Assembly (NCBI GenBank): GCA_951394405.1
Contig: OX596338.1
Location: forward strand, 4,464,001 to 4,528,000
DNA from: Coprinellus micaceus
Taxonomy: Eukaryota; Basidiomycota; Agaricomycetes; Agaricales; Psathyrellaceae
DNA length: 64,000 bases
Reading direction: 5' to 3'
This document shows, piece by piece, positions 23,624-33,338 of the stretch. A program made the position numbers and the translations under genes. How positions within the stretch are numbered: position 1 is the first letter of the stretch; every line of letters begins with the position of its first letter. The notes beneath the pieces were generated by a model that did no database searches, was not told where the DNA came from, and saw only the letters and a program-made list of their open reading frames with translations.

Positions 23624-24620
23624 GTGTCCGGCAATTTCATTCACTTTTTCAGGGCACTGCCGCACAAATTACATCCAACTCACCGGGGCCTTTTTGAATA
23701 TTCAATTTTGCCCTGTAAAATTGAACGACCACCCATTCAATCCCCTGTGGCAGAATATTCACATTTTCAAAATTGGGTGGTGGGTGTGAATGTAGGCCTA
23801 TTCAAATAGACAGGGCACCTCATTTCAAAAATTTCCGGCAACTGTTCCCTGTGTATTTGTTATTTGATGGGGGATCATTCGCGCATCAAACCTGTTTGTA
23901 ATCACCATTTCTGGCATCAAAAATTTCCGGAGACCCTGCCAAGTGGACTCAAATTAATTCAATTACTAAATCGGGCAGGCACAGGCCTCATCTGCCGTGG
24001 GGATAGGGTTGATAGACTCAACCACCCTGGCGATGGGACTTGGCAAGTTTAAGTCCGCATTGTCACTGAAAGTTAATAGACATTAAGTACAAATAGTGTA
24101 CAAACATAGTGCGCGGCTACTCATTTAGGCCCGGCATATGTGATACCTTCTATATTGGGAATATTCACCTTGCCGGACAATTTTGAATGTTCTTCGGAAT
24201 TGTGAAATATCATGTTGCCAAGTGTTTTTTTGCATCCCTTTCCTTTTTAGGAAAATGACATGTTGCCGGACAATTTTGAAGATGCGCGAACACACTGGAC
24301 CGCATTTTCCAAAAAAGGAAATTTCATCTTGCCACAAAAATTTGAATGCCACCTGTACCAGATATGTATTGATTGCCAGGCAAATTTGAATGGGGTCTAT
24401 ATTGGGAAAGTATCAATTGCCACAGAAATTTGAATGCCATCCGTATTCGGAAGCTCCGAGTTGCCGGACATATTTGAAAAAATGAATTTGGCTGCCACCA
24501 GGGATTGAACACGCAGCCATTCAATTTTACCGGAAATATTTGAATATTCAAAATGGCCCGGTGATTTGGATGTAATTTACGTGGCAGTGCCCTGGAAACT
24601 TCACATATATTGCCGGACAC
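23624..24620. mobile_element. Small non-autonomous terminal-inverted-repeat element inside ORF1
   Basis: The left end (GTGTCCGGCAATTTC...) and right end (...TTGCCGGACAC) are inverted copies, and the similarity runs through TTTCCAGGGCACTGCC, AAATTACATCCAA and TTTGAATATTCAA blocks for about 80 bases. It codes for nothing. The interior holds six or more degenerate copies of a TTGCC-x5-AAATTTGAA-type motif (23900-24500), like the outer ends repeated inwards. No exact target duplication was found. Removing the 997 bases plus 8 more would restore the ORF1 frame, which hints at an 8-bp duplication that has since changed. Confidence 0.75.
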
Positions 24621-25299
24621 CACCCAGAAAGCGGAGAAAGAGAAGAAGAGGCCAAAGGTCAAGCCTATCGCCCTAAAGAAACCTATTGACACGAACCCCA
24701 GTGTCATGCGACCTGGCCAGTACGCGATAAACAAGGTCAAAAACCTCGAGCCTGCCGAACTGTGGTATTGGACGGTGGAGGGCTGCGAGGACGCGAAGCA
24801 GCACGACGTCTCGGCCTCGAGTGCCGCCTTGACCTTGGCACATGGGGAACACGGTCTCCTCTTGGCACCAGCATCGGCGCACAAGCCGTCCCCAAAGGTC
24901 AAACCTGACGCCGACCTCACCTATTCCCAGATGATGATCGCGAAGGCAGGACTCATTCAGTCCATGTTAAAGGAACCCAACTGGCCCAACACGCACGTAA
25001 ATTCGTTTGCGGGCCTATTCCTCATGATCGACAATCACCCCTTGAGGCGCCTCCCACATGGAGAGGAAGCCCTCGTCGCCTACGTCTCCGACGCCCGTAG
25101 GGAATGGCACGACGCACTGAAGAGCACAGACGACACTGAGGAGGCATTCGACATCAGCGTCGTCAACGAGGAGCGGCTGAACAGGATTCATACGGCAATA
25201 CTCAGGAACGCCAACCTGTCACTGCTCAGCAGGTCAGTATTTCCATATCACCAACGAAGTTAGGCGCTGACGAGTCTATTCTATCCCTCAATTTTATGC

Positions 25300-25735
25300 A
25301 AACCTTCCTGCGCCGGAACCGCACCCGCACGCACACGCTCACATGCATACGCGCTCGCTGCACGCAACACACCCACACGCACCCACATGCACCCATATGC
25401 ACCCATGCATGCTCATACACGCGACGCACACATACTGCATCCCCCACGGGCCCAATGCCCTTATCCCTTGCAACCCCGCAACCACCCACATGGGATGCAC
25501 GCGCACCAACGACGCAACACCTCGACCCACACGGGGCCCTGCAATGGACACGTCGAACCCAAAACTAACTTCCCTGGCACAATCGTACACCCACGGCGCA
25601 CACACATACATACATACTCTCGCATACATACATGCACGCCCAATAATATTACCATTGATCACCCCGGACATCCCCTCCCCGCCGCATAATCCCCAATGCC
25701 ATACCCAATCACCGCATACTTAATTTACATATCAT
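25300..25735 (+). repeat. CA-rich low-complexity tract in the ORF1 intron
   Basis: This is several hundred bases of irregular CACA, CGCACAC and CCCACATGCACC runs on the plus strand. It makes long spurious open frames full of His, Thr and Pro. It lies within the proposed 518-nt intron of ORF1, between two pieces that clearly belong to one protein. Confidence 0.7.
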
Positions 25736-25968
25736 GACATGCTAACCCAGATTCGAGAGCCTAGCTGTCCAACACGAATCCGCATCGGGACCCTCGGGGT
25801 ATCGAAAGGTGTCAAAGAGATTCCGATCCCCGAGCCCCCCACCCTACTCCCGACGGGGGCACGAATCTCCACGACACGGCCGGCGACAGCGCTCTCGGTC
25901 ACCACAGGCCTCTCCGACCAAGAAGCACAGAGGCGAATCGACATCGTCGAGGGGGTCTTTTCGATCAG

Positions 25969-28206
25969 GTGCAAGCACAACAGCCGCACTATCCGCCTGC
26001 ACCATATGCCTTGGCCGTCATCGCCACAACGTATTCCAGTGCGACGCGAAGGTCCTCTGGGATGGCGCCACCCCAGCATACAGTCGAAAGGTCGACAATG
26101 GACGCCCACAGGACCCCAATGGGAAGGTCCTATGCTCCGATTGGCAACGCCCATCGGGATGCAAGTCGACGACCCACGACACCAAACACGAATGCTCGGG
26201 ATGTGGACAGAGGGACCACGGAGCCCAAACGTGCCCTCGAGCACAGAAGGCTTGAAGCTCTCACGCCGTACAAACCAGACGAATGGGCGCGGCAGCTGTG
26301 GGAGGCAGGGATGGAGGAGGAGGCAGAATTTATGGCTCGTGGGTTCAGGGAAGGATTTCACGCAGGCATACCCAAAATCACCAAAACGTACACACCGCCG
26401 AACACAGCATCAGTGGACAACTACCGTGAAGCGTTTAATGACGCGATTCAAGCAGAATTCGAGAAGGGGAGGTACATCGGCCCGTTGTCAAGGGCAGAAG
26501 TGGAAGAGCTTATGGGCCCGTTCCAAACATCACCGTTTAGCATTATACCCAAACCTGGAAAACCAGGTAAATTCCGACTCATCCAAAACCTGTCCCACCC
26601 AGTACAACCCCCAAATACGACAAACCATTCGACTCCCACATCCATCAACTCCCATATCGACTCAAACAATTTCCCATGCACATACGGCACATTCGAGACG
26701 GTATACCTCCTCATTGCCCGTCTCCCGGAAGGTTCACAGGCGGCAGTACGAGACGTCAAGGAGGCATACCGCACCATCCCTCTCCATCACTCACAATGGC
26801 CGGGCACAGTGGTCAAACTCCAAGACGACGACATGTTCGCGATCGACTCATGTGACTGCTTCGGCCTATCTTCTGGGGGAGGGGTATACGGCAGAGTGGC
26901 GGACATGGGAGCGGTGCTACTGCGACGTAAAGGAATCGGTCCCATATGCAAGTGGGTCGACGATCACATATTCATTCGCATACTGCGAGAAACCATCGCA
27001 GGCTACAACAAGAGAAGGGAGCAATGGGCGGCAGACATCAGACAAAATGGAGGCAAACGGCAGGATGGTGGAAGGATATGGTACAAGGGACAGACGAAGC
27101 CAGATGGAAAGGCAGAGGAATACGACGAGGACTGCACATCACCAGTCGCAGCACACCCAACAACATGCCCCGAGGACGAGGGATACACATACGGTATGGC
27201 GGACATCAACCGAGAAAGCAAGGCCTTGGGAATCACGTGGGAAAGTGAGAAGGACATCACCTTTCGTGTCGAGGTTCCCTTCGCAGGCTTCATCTGGAAT
27301 CTGGAAAAGCGCACAGTGGGAATATCAGACGCCAAGCGCCAAAAATACCTGGAAGCTCTCATCGAGTGGGGAAAGGCAGAAACACACCAGCTCGAACAAA
27401 CCCAGGAGCTCCACGGCAAACTCCTTCACCTCTGCCAAATTGCCCCATATGGGCGTGCTTACCTCACCAACCTTGAGGCATTCATGGGCGTTTTCGGTCA
27501 CAATCCCTTCATGCTCCGCACCCCATCACAGCCGCGCACGAACAACGACATCGAATGGTGGAGCCACCTACTCTCAACCAAGCCACTCATTCGGCAAATC
27601 ACCCTCCCAAAACCCCTTACAGATGTACTCGCTTTCTCAGACGCTAGCTCAGAAGTGGGTATTGGAGTCACGATCGGAGATAGGTGGCGAGCATGGAGGC
27701 TCTTACCAGGATGGAATGCAGATGGTCGCGACATCGGATGGGCAGAAGCAGTCGGTTTCTTCCTTCTGGCTAGCACTCTCACAGCCGTCTTCCCAGACAG
27801 AAAGGCCGACACCCACTATAGGGTCTATGGGGACAACAAGGGCGTCGTGGAAGGGTGGTGGAATGGAAGGAGCCGAAACTGGAAAACCAACCTCATCTTC
27901 CGCCAAATCCATACCTTATGCAGCAGCGAGAATGTCACCCTCCACACCAGATATGTCGTCAGTGGAGAAAACCCAGCAGACGCACCATCACGAGGTATCT
28001 ACGGCCCACCAGATCAAGTCCTCCCAAGAGTTAGAATTCCAGAAGAGCTTGAGCCATTTATCATCAACTATGACGAACCTCTCACTGCAACTGAACACCG
28101 CTTACTGCGACGAACTACGCAAGTCCATCCGACCACAACCTCAACCCCCCAAAGCCGTCAACAACGAACCCAAGCAACTCACCCTTGTCGTCCGCACCAC
28201 AAATAG
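25969..28206 (+). CDS. Reverse transcriptase / RNase H (ORF2) of the YR retrotransposon
   Basis: The frame is open from 25969, but the conserved protein begins near 26230, where it overlaps the end of ORF1 in a +1 phase. Frameshifting or re-initiation is likely; an in-frame ATG lies at 26101. RT motifs are in order: FRLIQNLSHP, then AVRDVKEAYRTIPLH (motif A Asp), CFGLSSGGGVYGRVADM (motif B) and CKWVDDHIF (motif C, VDDH in place of YADD, as in DIRS-like RTs). RNase H follows: LAFSDASSEVG, WAEAVGF, YGDNKGV and the ENPADAPSRG segment, giving the D-E-D set. No stop or frameshift breaks the domains. It overlaps the start of the YR ORF by about 136 bases. Confidence 0.9.
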   Translation: MQAQQPHYPPAPYALAVIATTYSSATRRSSGMAPPQHTVERSTMDAHRTPMGRSYAPIGNAHRDASRRPTTPNTNARDVDRGTTEPKRALEHRRLEALTPYKPDEWARQLWEAGMEEEAEFMARGFREGFHAGIPKITKTYTPPNTASVDNYREAFNDAIQAEFEKGRYIGPLSRAEVEELMGPFQTSPFSIIPKPGKPGKFRLIQNLSHPVQPPNTTNHSTPTSINSHIDSNNFPCTYGTFETVYLLIARLPEGSQAAVRDVKEAYRTIPLHHSQWPGTVVKLQDDDMFAIDSCDCFGLSSGGGVYGRVADMGAVLLRRKGIGPICKWVDDHIFIRILRETIAGYNKRREQWAADIRQNGGKRQDGGRIWYKGQTKPDGKAEEYDEDCTSPVAAHPTTCPEDEGYTYGMADINRESKALGITWESEKDITFRVEVPFAGFIWNLEKRTVGISDAKRQKYLEALIEWGKAETHQLEQTQELHGKLLHLCQIAPYGRAYLTNLEAFMGVFGHNPFMLRTPSQPRTNNDIEWWSHLLSTKPLIRQITLPKPLTDVLAFSDASSEVGIGVTIGDRWRAWRLLPGWNADGRDIGWAEAVGFFLLASTLTAVFPDRKADTHYRVYGDNKGVVEGWWNGRSRNWKTNLIFRQIHTLCSSENVTLHTRYVVSGENPADAPSRGIYGPPDQVLPRVRIPEELEPFIINYDEPLTATEHRLLRRTTQVHPTTTSTPQSRQQRTQATHPCRPHHK

Positions 28207-29401
28207 GGAAAAAGCGGCCAACTCAACCTCCACAAGCCGACCGCGCCCATACCCCCCCACTCGAACCTTAATCATTTCACCCCACCGTCCCCATGTCCTC
28301 GCTAGAGACCGGCTGCGAATATGGATACCCTGGTGTGCACGAAACCAACTCGACAGTGACGGCACCCCAATCAACCTCTCACCATCCGACCTGAAACGCA
28401 TCAGCGAGGTGTTAATAAATGCATGGGCAATATCAACGATGGAGATTTACGGCTCTGGCCTACTCACCTTCCATGTATTCAGCGACCTCAGGAAACTCAC
28501 GGAGCGGGAGCGGGTACCAGCCAGGAAGGTAGTCATAGCCGCTTTCATCTCAGACCTTGCCGGCGCCTACGCAGCCTCCACAATCCGCAACTACATTTTC
28601 GGAATCAGAGCCTGGCACATCCTGCATGGTGTCCCTTGGGAGATGTGCCCCGAGGAGATCGAGTCGCTGCTGAAGGCCGCCAAACGACTAGCACCACCCT
28701 CATCAAAACGCAAAAAGCGACAGCCGTTCACCACCGACTACATCACCACGCTCCGATGCGGACTCAACCTAGAGACCGACTCCCTCCATATTGCGGTATT
28801 TGCATGCCTCACCACCACCTTCTACGCAGCAGGGCGCCTGGGCGAGTTTACCGTCAAAACGCTCAAAGGCGCGAACAGCTTCGACCGGGAAATTCACGTG
28901 AAGCCATCTGACGTTCGAGTCGAAACCGACAACAACGGCCTCAAATCAACAGTCTTCTTCCTCCCCAGAACGAAGGTGGCGCAGAGTGGAGAGGAGGTGT
29001 CATGGTCGAGGCAGGATGGACTGACAGACCCGGAAGCAGCACTCCAAAGTCACATGGAGAAAAATCAACCGCCCCCAGATGGGCCTCTCTTCGCGTACCG
29101 GGTCAACAAGAACCAGGTGAAACCCCTGACGAAAGCGAAATTCATCGAAGTCATTCACGCCGCAGCAGACGAAGCCGGCCTCGAACACCTCCAAGGACAT
29201 GGCATCCGCATCGGCTCCACCCTGGAGTACCTCCTACGAGGTGTTCCCTTCGACGTAATGAAGGTCAAGGGACGGTGGGCAAGCGACGCTTTCCAATTGT
29301 ACCTACGCAAACACGCACAAATCCTCGCCCCATACATGCAAGCCCGGTCTCACCAACACGAGGAATTCGTCCGCATCGTCATGCCAGCAGTGCGTGGCTA
29401 A
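28070..29401 (+). CDS. Tyrosine recombinase (ORF3) of the YR retrotransposon
   Basis: The start is ATG at 28070 inside the end of the RT ORF; the product is 443 residues. The N-terminal part (about 85-190) has the core-binding SAM-like helices (YGSGLLTFHVFSDL, AASTIRNYIFGIRAWH). The catalytic part has the first Arg in AAGRLGEF, a Lys-containing strand (PRTKVA), HGIRIGSTLEYLLRG (His-x-x-Arg), a later G-R-W-A motif and the candidate nucleophile Tyr in FQLYLRKH. All catalytic residues appear present. It would integrate the circular DNA copy. The open frame extends upstream to 25739, but that part reads through the other two ORFs in the wrong frame. Confidence 0.88.
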   Translation: MTNLSLQLNTAYCDELRKSIRPQPQPPKAVNNEPKQLTLVVRTTNREKAANSTSTSRPRPYPPTRTLIISPHRPHVLARDRLRIWIPWCARNQLDSDGTPINLSPSDLKRISEVLINAWAISTMEIYGSGLLTFHVFSDLRKLTERERVPARKVVIAAFISDLAGAYAASTIRNYIFGIRAWHILHGVPWEMCPEEIESLLKAAKRLAPPSSKRKKRQPFTTDYITTLRCGLNLETDSLHIAVFACLTTTFYAAGRLGEFTVKTLKGANSFDREIHVKPSDVRVETDNNGLKSTVFFLPRTKVAQSGEEVSWSRQDGLTDPEAALQSHMEKNQPPPDGPLFAYRVNKNQVKPLTKAKFIEVIHAAADEAGLEHLQGHGIRIGSTLEYLLRGVPFDVMKVKGRWASDAFQLYLRKHAQILAPYMQARSHQHEEFVRIVMPAVRG

Positions 29402-29488
29402 CCTCAGGTGAGTAACGTCACCCTGCTCCTAGTAACCTGGGTCCCGAGTCTTCGCTCGACGCGTCGCGGGCTCCTAACCATCGGGATT

Positions 29489-29675
29489 CGCAGCTCGCCT
29501 CGGGCGGGTCCTTAGACCAGGGATGCCAGGCGGGGCGAAAAGCCTTACGGCTTTTGCCCATATCTGCACTCTCATGCCTCCATCCAGAATGCACAATATT
29601 TGAGTCACTGACCTTTGTCCTCAGATGCTTCGCATCGTCCCACCATGCTCGACGACGACGAGCGCCATCCATAGA
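29489..29675 (+). repeat. B1 split direct repeat
   Basis: This is 187 bases matching B2 at 30181-30367. It touches A2 directly at 29675/29676. It contains short inverted repeats (AAAAGCC/GGCTTTT and GATGC/GCATC). The sequence between the YR stop and B1 (29402-29488) is unremarkable. Confidence 0.88.
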
Positions 29676-29847
29676 TGCGTGGCCTAAAACGGAAGGAGGC
29701 ACGACTCTAGGGTTAGGGTATCGTCTATGGATCAGCAGAGTCGGGCGGTGAAGCTCATTACCTTTCCCCTTCACCGCCCGACAACGTGTATAACGTCGTC
29801 GCTAGTGCATACATTCCTCCTCTTGCTTCACAACCATCTCATTTTCA
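29676..29847 (+). repeat. A2 split direct repeat
   Basis: This is the second copy of the 172-base A repeat, with the same hairpin (29740-29782). After it, 333 bases of AC-rich unique sequence (29848-30180) come before B2; these hold no gene. Confidence 0.88.
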
Positions 29848-30180
29848 CCCACCCACCACTCCCTTTTGACGCACCGACACGCTCCAATGTCCATCACCGT
29901 CGTTGATCTCGATTTTCCCTTTTGCAACACACATCCACCCTGCACATTACCATACGCAATCCCATAGGTTAATTCAACGTTCTCAACATAGACACACTAG
30001 CTCACATAGACACAATTCATCCTCATCGATTATCAGTCATTCGAAGAACATACAACCACTGCACAGTCGGCAAACTAGCATAAAATTCACATCTTAATAC
30101 ACAACTTTCCTGTTCTGGCCATTGTCGCGGTCCTAAGTACTCGCCGAGCGCGAGGTCGGTGCGTTAGACCCACCCACCCT

Positions 30181-30367
30181 CGCAGCTCGCCTCGGGCGGG
30201 TCCTTAGACCAGGGATGCCAGGCGGGGCGAAAAGCCTTACGGCTTTTGCCCATATCTGCACTCTCATGCCTCCATCCAGAATGCACAATATTTGAGTCAC
30301 TGACCTTTGTCCTCAGATGCTTCGCATCGTCCCACCATGCTCGACGACGACGAGCGCCATCCATAGA
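30181..30367 (+). repeat. B2 split direct repeat (right end of retrotransposon)
   Basis: This is the second copy of the 187-base B repeat. It ends next to AAACTTATTC at 30368, where the outer part of the KDZ right terminal repeat resumes. Confidence 0.88.
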
Positions 30368-30418
30368 AAACTTATTCTTCCCTTATTTTGGCCCAAATAA
30401 TTTGGTTTGCGTGCAGTG
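30368..30418 (-). repeat. Outer part of the KDZ right terminal inverted repeat
   Basis: Read on the minus strand it starts with CACTGCACGCAAACC and matches 14465-14515 with few changes. Joined to 23121 it continues the inner repeat, which shows the retrotransposon landed within the terminal repeat. Confidence 0.85.
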
Positions 30419-31209
30419 AAGGCAGGATCAGCGCTAAAGCGAGATTGGAAATGCGGCGAAAGGGGCGTGTAAACCCCAGTTCCGAATAAGAGTATTCAGA
30501 CCACCTGGTGTCGGAAATACTTCGTAGAACTTAACCGCCAATGGGCGACATCGAGTTTTTCCGGTGCTATATGAAGGGTCCCTTTCCGGATAGTCGCTGC
30601 TTTGGATGGATTTTCCCAATTCTGCTCTGACAGGGATGGCTGCTCTTGGATTTACATCGGAGAGAACGACCGTATGCAGGCGGTCTGTGCTACTCAGTGC
30701 ACAGCTCTGCGCACCTGATCTCCCACTGTCCATGCTTCTCTCCACTGCATCGGCTGTACTTTAGCTACCCCAAGTTCCTATTGGCCTTCTCATGCGAAAA
30801 AGGAGAGTTCTCATGGCTGTGTCCTACTGATAGGCGCCCATTACGCTTTCAATGCGGCATGTCCCACACCTAGAGAATCGCAGAATCTTCGTTTCCGCAT
30901 GGCGTCGATACTGTATATATCTCAAGAAGCTGTTTTAGTGAGCCCGGGTATCGTGTTGGGAATCGAGGACGATTGGATTCGAATGCACTAGGGGCGGAAA
31001 AGACACGATAAACTGGCCGGGTCTCAGTCTTCCTGCCCCCGACTTCGAAAGAAGATGGATGCTTTGTGTGCGAAGGTCGGTAAATTAAATTGAGGAGGGG
31101 CTGTGAACGAGCAAAGTATAAGTAAGGTAGAACCGGTGGGACCCTGTCTTTCAGTTTTGTGATCGAGCCACTCTCGCCTATCCTCGCCACAATTACGACG
31201 GCCTAAACG
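30419..31209. other. Intergenic sequence with promoter of membrane-protein copy 3
   Basis: The first three bases (AAG) are the right target duplication of the KDZ element. No gene is seen. A TGATAGGCGCCCA motif (about 30829) and a GTATAAGTA TATA-like box (about 31116-31124) lie about 370 and 95 bases before the start at 31210, the same arrangement as in copies 1 and 2. Confidence 0.55.
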
Positions 31210-33338
31210 ATGCCCAATGGCACTGGTTCTCGCCTTGCTGGACATACCCGTCGCCCGGCACCATGGTGGATACCCCATATCTTCCTATATCCAGCCCTGT
31301 CCCTGTTCTTCCTGCGTTTCACATTAGTTTCCTCGGTTGTGGTAACCGGATTCGTCATTTACGCCACTTCTATCGGCTCCTTGAAGGAAGAAGGCAGCAG
31401 GTACTACTACGTGATAGATAGTGTATTGCCTCTCGCCTTTTGGCCCCTTACTCTGATTCACCACCTCGGGGCGTACGTATCCCACCTTGTGATGCAACGG
31501 CCCGGCTCATGCACCACGTCTATTTAGGGCCTTCGGACCTCGGTTCTTTCCACTACCGATGTTGGTTGATATTCCGTTGCTCTTGGTCGAGGTTGTCTGT
31601 GAGTACGTTTCAGAATGTACCGCGGACTCCTGGAGCTGACACGGAGGTGCAGACTACCTTTTCATATGTGGTACTTATCTCACTACAGAAGGAAGCGTCG
31701 GTGCCATATGGCTTGGGAAGGCCTCACTTCTGTATTTGGTCGGCCTCTGGTTTCTCGCATCCAGTCTTCTTGGGACATTCATCCTCAGAATCCTCCACAT
31801 CGTTGATGCTAGAGGGGTGCGCCCGGTTTGGAAGACGGTAGATGTGGCTCGCATTCACACAGATTCCTGGTGGGGGTATCCAGCCCATGCGATTTTCGGT
31901 AGTAGGATATGGCGTCACGGAGTCTAGTGAGTCATATAATAACTCTCATGTGCGCACGGCCTAAGAACGGATTCCTCCGTCCATAGTGGGGAGTATAGAT
32001 GGCTCTCTCGGCTGCGAGGAGTCCTAGCTGTGATCGCTGTGTGTGCCCTCGCCTCGTTCGGCATCTACCAGACGATAATGGCGCCTATCTCGGAGATTGG
32101 TATGACTCCCTACCGTCAATACCGAGCCTCCCTCCTCCACAACGACATGACCGGTGTTGTAGAGTCTGTGGAGTGGAGCGTCTTACTTGTAAGTCTTCAC
32201 TATCCGGAGGGCGCCATACTCACACTGCCGTCCGTACCCTCTCCTCAGGTATGGTAAAACCGCATTGATCATGCTACTGGCCTACATTGGCCCGACGCTC
32301 TGTCAGATTCTGTCAGTGAAGTCGCACGCTGGGACCTAGGTAATGGGCCGTGTGCTGTCACGAGCGTTGGACCCAACGTCTCTGGACTGGAACCCAATAC
32401 CACTGATGCAGTTCAGGTCGTATGTCCCCAGCAGGAGAAGTCGAACAAGCTGGCCCTGTGGGACTTCCCTAACTTCACCATTTGGGTTAACTTCACAGAC
32501 ATCTACGGGCCCGTGTTGCCGGGATCGATGCCTAGTTTTGCGTCTCTTGCTGTGCGAGTGTACGTCGGCATGATCAAGGATCTGAACGCCGTCATTAAGA
32601 CCACCGAACCCTCTTCCCTGGGAGTAACATATTGAGCGTTATACATCCAGTTATTCGTCAACGGCTGAACCCTCCGACGCTGGCTACCCTTGGGTTTGAA
32701 GTACGTCAACCGTCTTCCCCTTTAAATTACTGTACTAAAATGCGTCATATTTATAGTCGCAGAGAACCTTCATGACAGCCAGGGTGGCTCAAACACTCCC
32801 GAACCCCTATTTACGCGACGAACTCGATTTGAACATATTATCGATTGCTCTTACCTTGCAAAATGTCAACGGGGAGTGGGACCTCATCCAAGATTACCGC
32901 AGCAAGACCGTGCTCTCCGGCTTATCAGCAATGGGTGGTTTGGGGTCTTTCTTGAGCACGGTCCTTGTTATGTTTATGGGAACGTCTCTTCTCACCGCGC
33001 TTCTGCGTAGGTCATTCATTGGATCCATGATACTCCTGTCTAACTCCATGCAACGGCGATTAGGTATCAAGCCCCACAGTCCCTTTGGCTTCTTGCATAG
33101 CCTTCGCTCGGCGCAGACACACATAATCACTGAGTGCGACAGGACATACCCCAGGTTGAAGCGAGACATCGAAGGGTGGGAGATGGAGCCCGGCGTTTTG
33201 GCGTATCTTTTCAACACGATTATCGACGTAGAGGCCCTCGGGTATGGCATGCGACGAGCGATCCCCCTAGAACCGCCCCACTCTGAACACCCATTCAGTA
33301 GGGAGGCTTTTGGCGATGAGAAGGAAGGGCTTTTGTAA
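31210..33338 (+). pseudogene. Membrane-protein gene copy 3, disabled
   Basis: The exon pattern is the same as copies 1 and 2: 31210-31472, 31528-31598, 31653-31926, 31987-32188, 32249-32700, 32757-33006, 33064-33338. Exons 2, 3, 4 and 6 have identical lengths to the other copies. Two lesions lie in exon 5: the third codon is TAA (32255-32257) where copy 1 has CAA and copy 2 GAA, and about 7 bases are missing near 32611 compared with copies 1 and 2, which shifts the frame into TGA. Exon 5 is 452 nt against 468. Intron 5 here has a normal GTACGT donor. The last exons remain open and well conserved, so the loss may be recent or a shorter product may persist. An unusual downstream acceptor could avoid the first lesion but not the second. 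Confidence 0.8.

Larger units (their letters stand above)
23329..26255 (+). pseudogene. Gag-like ORF1 of the YR retrotransposon, interrupted
   Basis: ORF1 comes in three pieces. Piece one (23329 to about 23623, about 98 residues) is a charged coiled coil rich in Glu, Arg and Gln. Piece two (about 24621-25232) follows a 1-kb insertion and has the Gag-like features NKVKNLEPAELWYWTVEGC, HPLRRLPHGE and RREWHDALK. Piece three (25751-26255) follows a 518-nt intron (25233-25750; GTCAGT donor, CTAACCCAG acceptor) and carries an Arg/Ser-rich linker plus CTICLGRH-x4-C and CSGCGQRDHGAQTC zinc-knuckle-like motifs. The frame across the splice is continuous (LLSR then FESL). The insertion breaks the frame, so this copy should not make full ORF1. 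It ends next to the RT frame, which it overlaps in phase +1. Confidence 0.75.
23122..30367 (+). mobile_element. Tyrosine-recombinase retrotransposon (Ngaro/DIRS-like) with split direct repeats
   Basis: The element has the order A1 (23122-23293), ORFs, B1 (29489-29675), A2 (29676-29847), 333 bases, B2 (30181-30367). A1 and A2 are both 172 bases and B1 and B2 both 187, each pair nearly identical. Such A1-ORFs-B1A2B2 repeats mark YR retrotransposons of the Ngaro and PAT type, which form a circle and integrate by a tyrosine recombinase without target duplication. The three coding parts are Gag-like ORF1, RT/RNase H and YR, in three different frames. It sits inside the right terminal repeat of the KDZ element. 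The near-identity of the repeats suggests a young insertion, but ORF1 is broken by another element. Confidence 0.9.
14465..30418 (+). mobile_element. KDZ-family DNA transposon, split by a nested retrotransposon
   Basis: The left end begins CACTGCACGCAAACC at 14465. The right end is its exact reverse complement, ending at 30418. Both are flanked by AAG, read as a 3-bp target duplication. Behind the ends the terminal inverted repeats run for several hundred bases (left 14465-14897). Without the retrotransposon at 23122-30367, the right repeat is 22841-23121 plus 30368-30418 and the element is about 8.7 kb. It carries a transposase gene (15069-18428) and two more genes (19242-20689, 20859-22630) on the same strand. 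CACTG ends with a 3-bp duplication resemble CACTA-type elements. The element looks structurally complete apart from the insertion. Confidence 0.85.

Noticed and set aside
23624..24620. Reading the insert in ORF1 as an intron
   Set aside because: It has inverted terminal repeats, and splicing at the available GT/AG sites does not restore the Gag frame.
25739..28069. Open reading frame of over 1200 codons starting at 25739
   Set aside because: Only the last 443 codons (from 28070) match a tyrosine recombinase. The upstream part runs in the wrong frame through the Gag C-terminus and the RT/RNase H domain.
29489..30367. Possibility that the B/A/B repeats are ordinary LTRs
   Set aside because: The repeats are split in the order A1...B1-A2-B2, there is no TG...CA pair of identical long repeats at both ends, and the element codes for a tyrosine recombinase instead of a DDE integrase.
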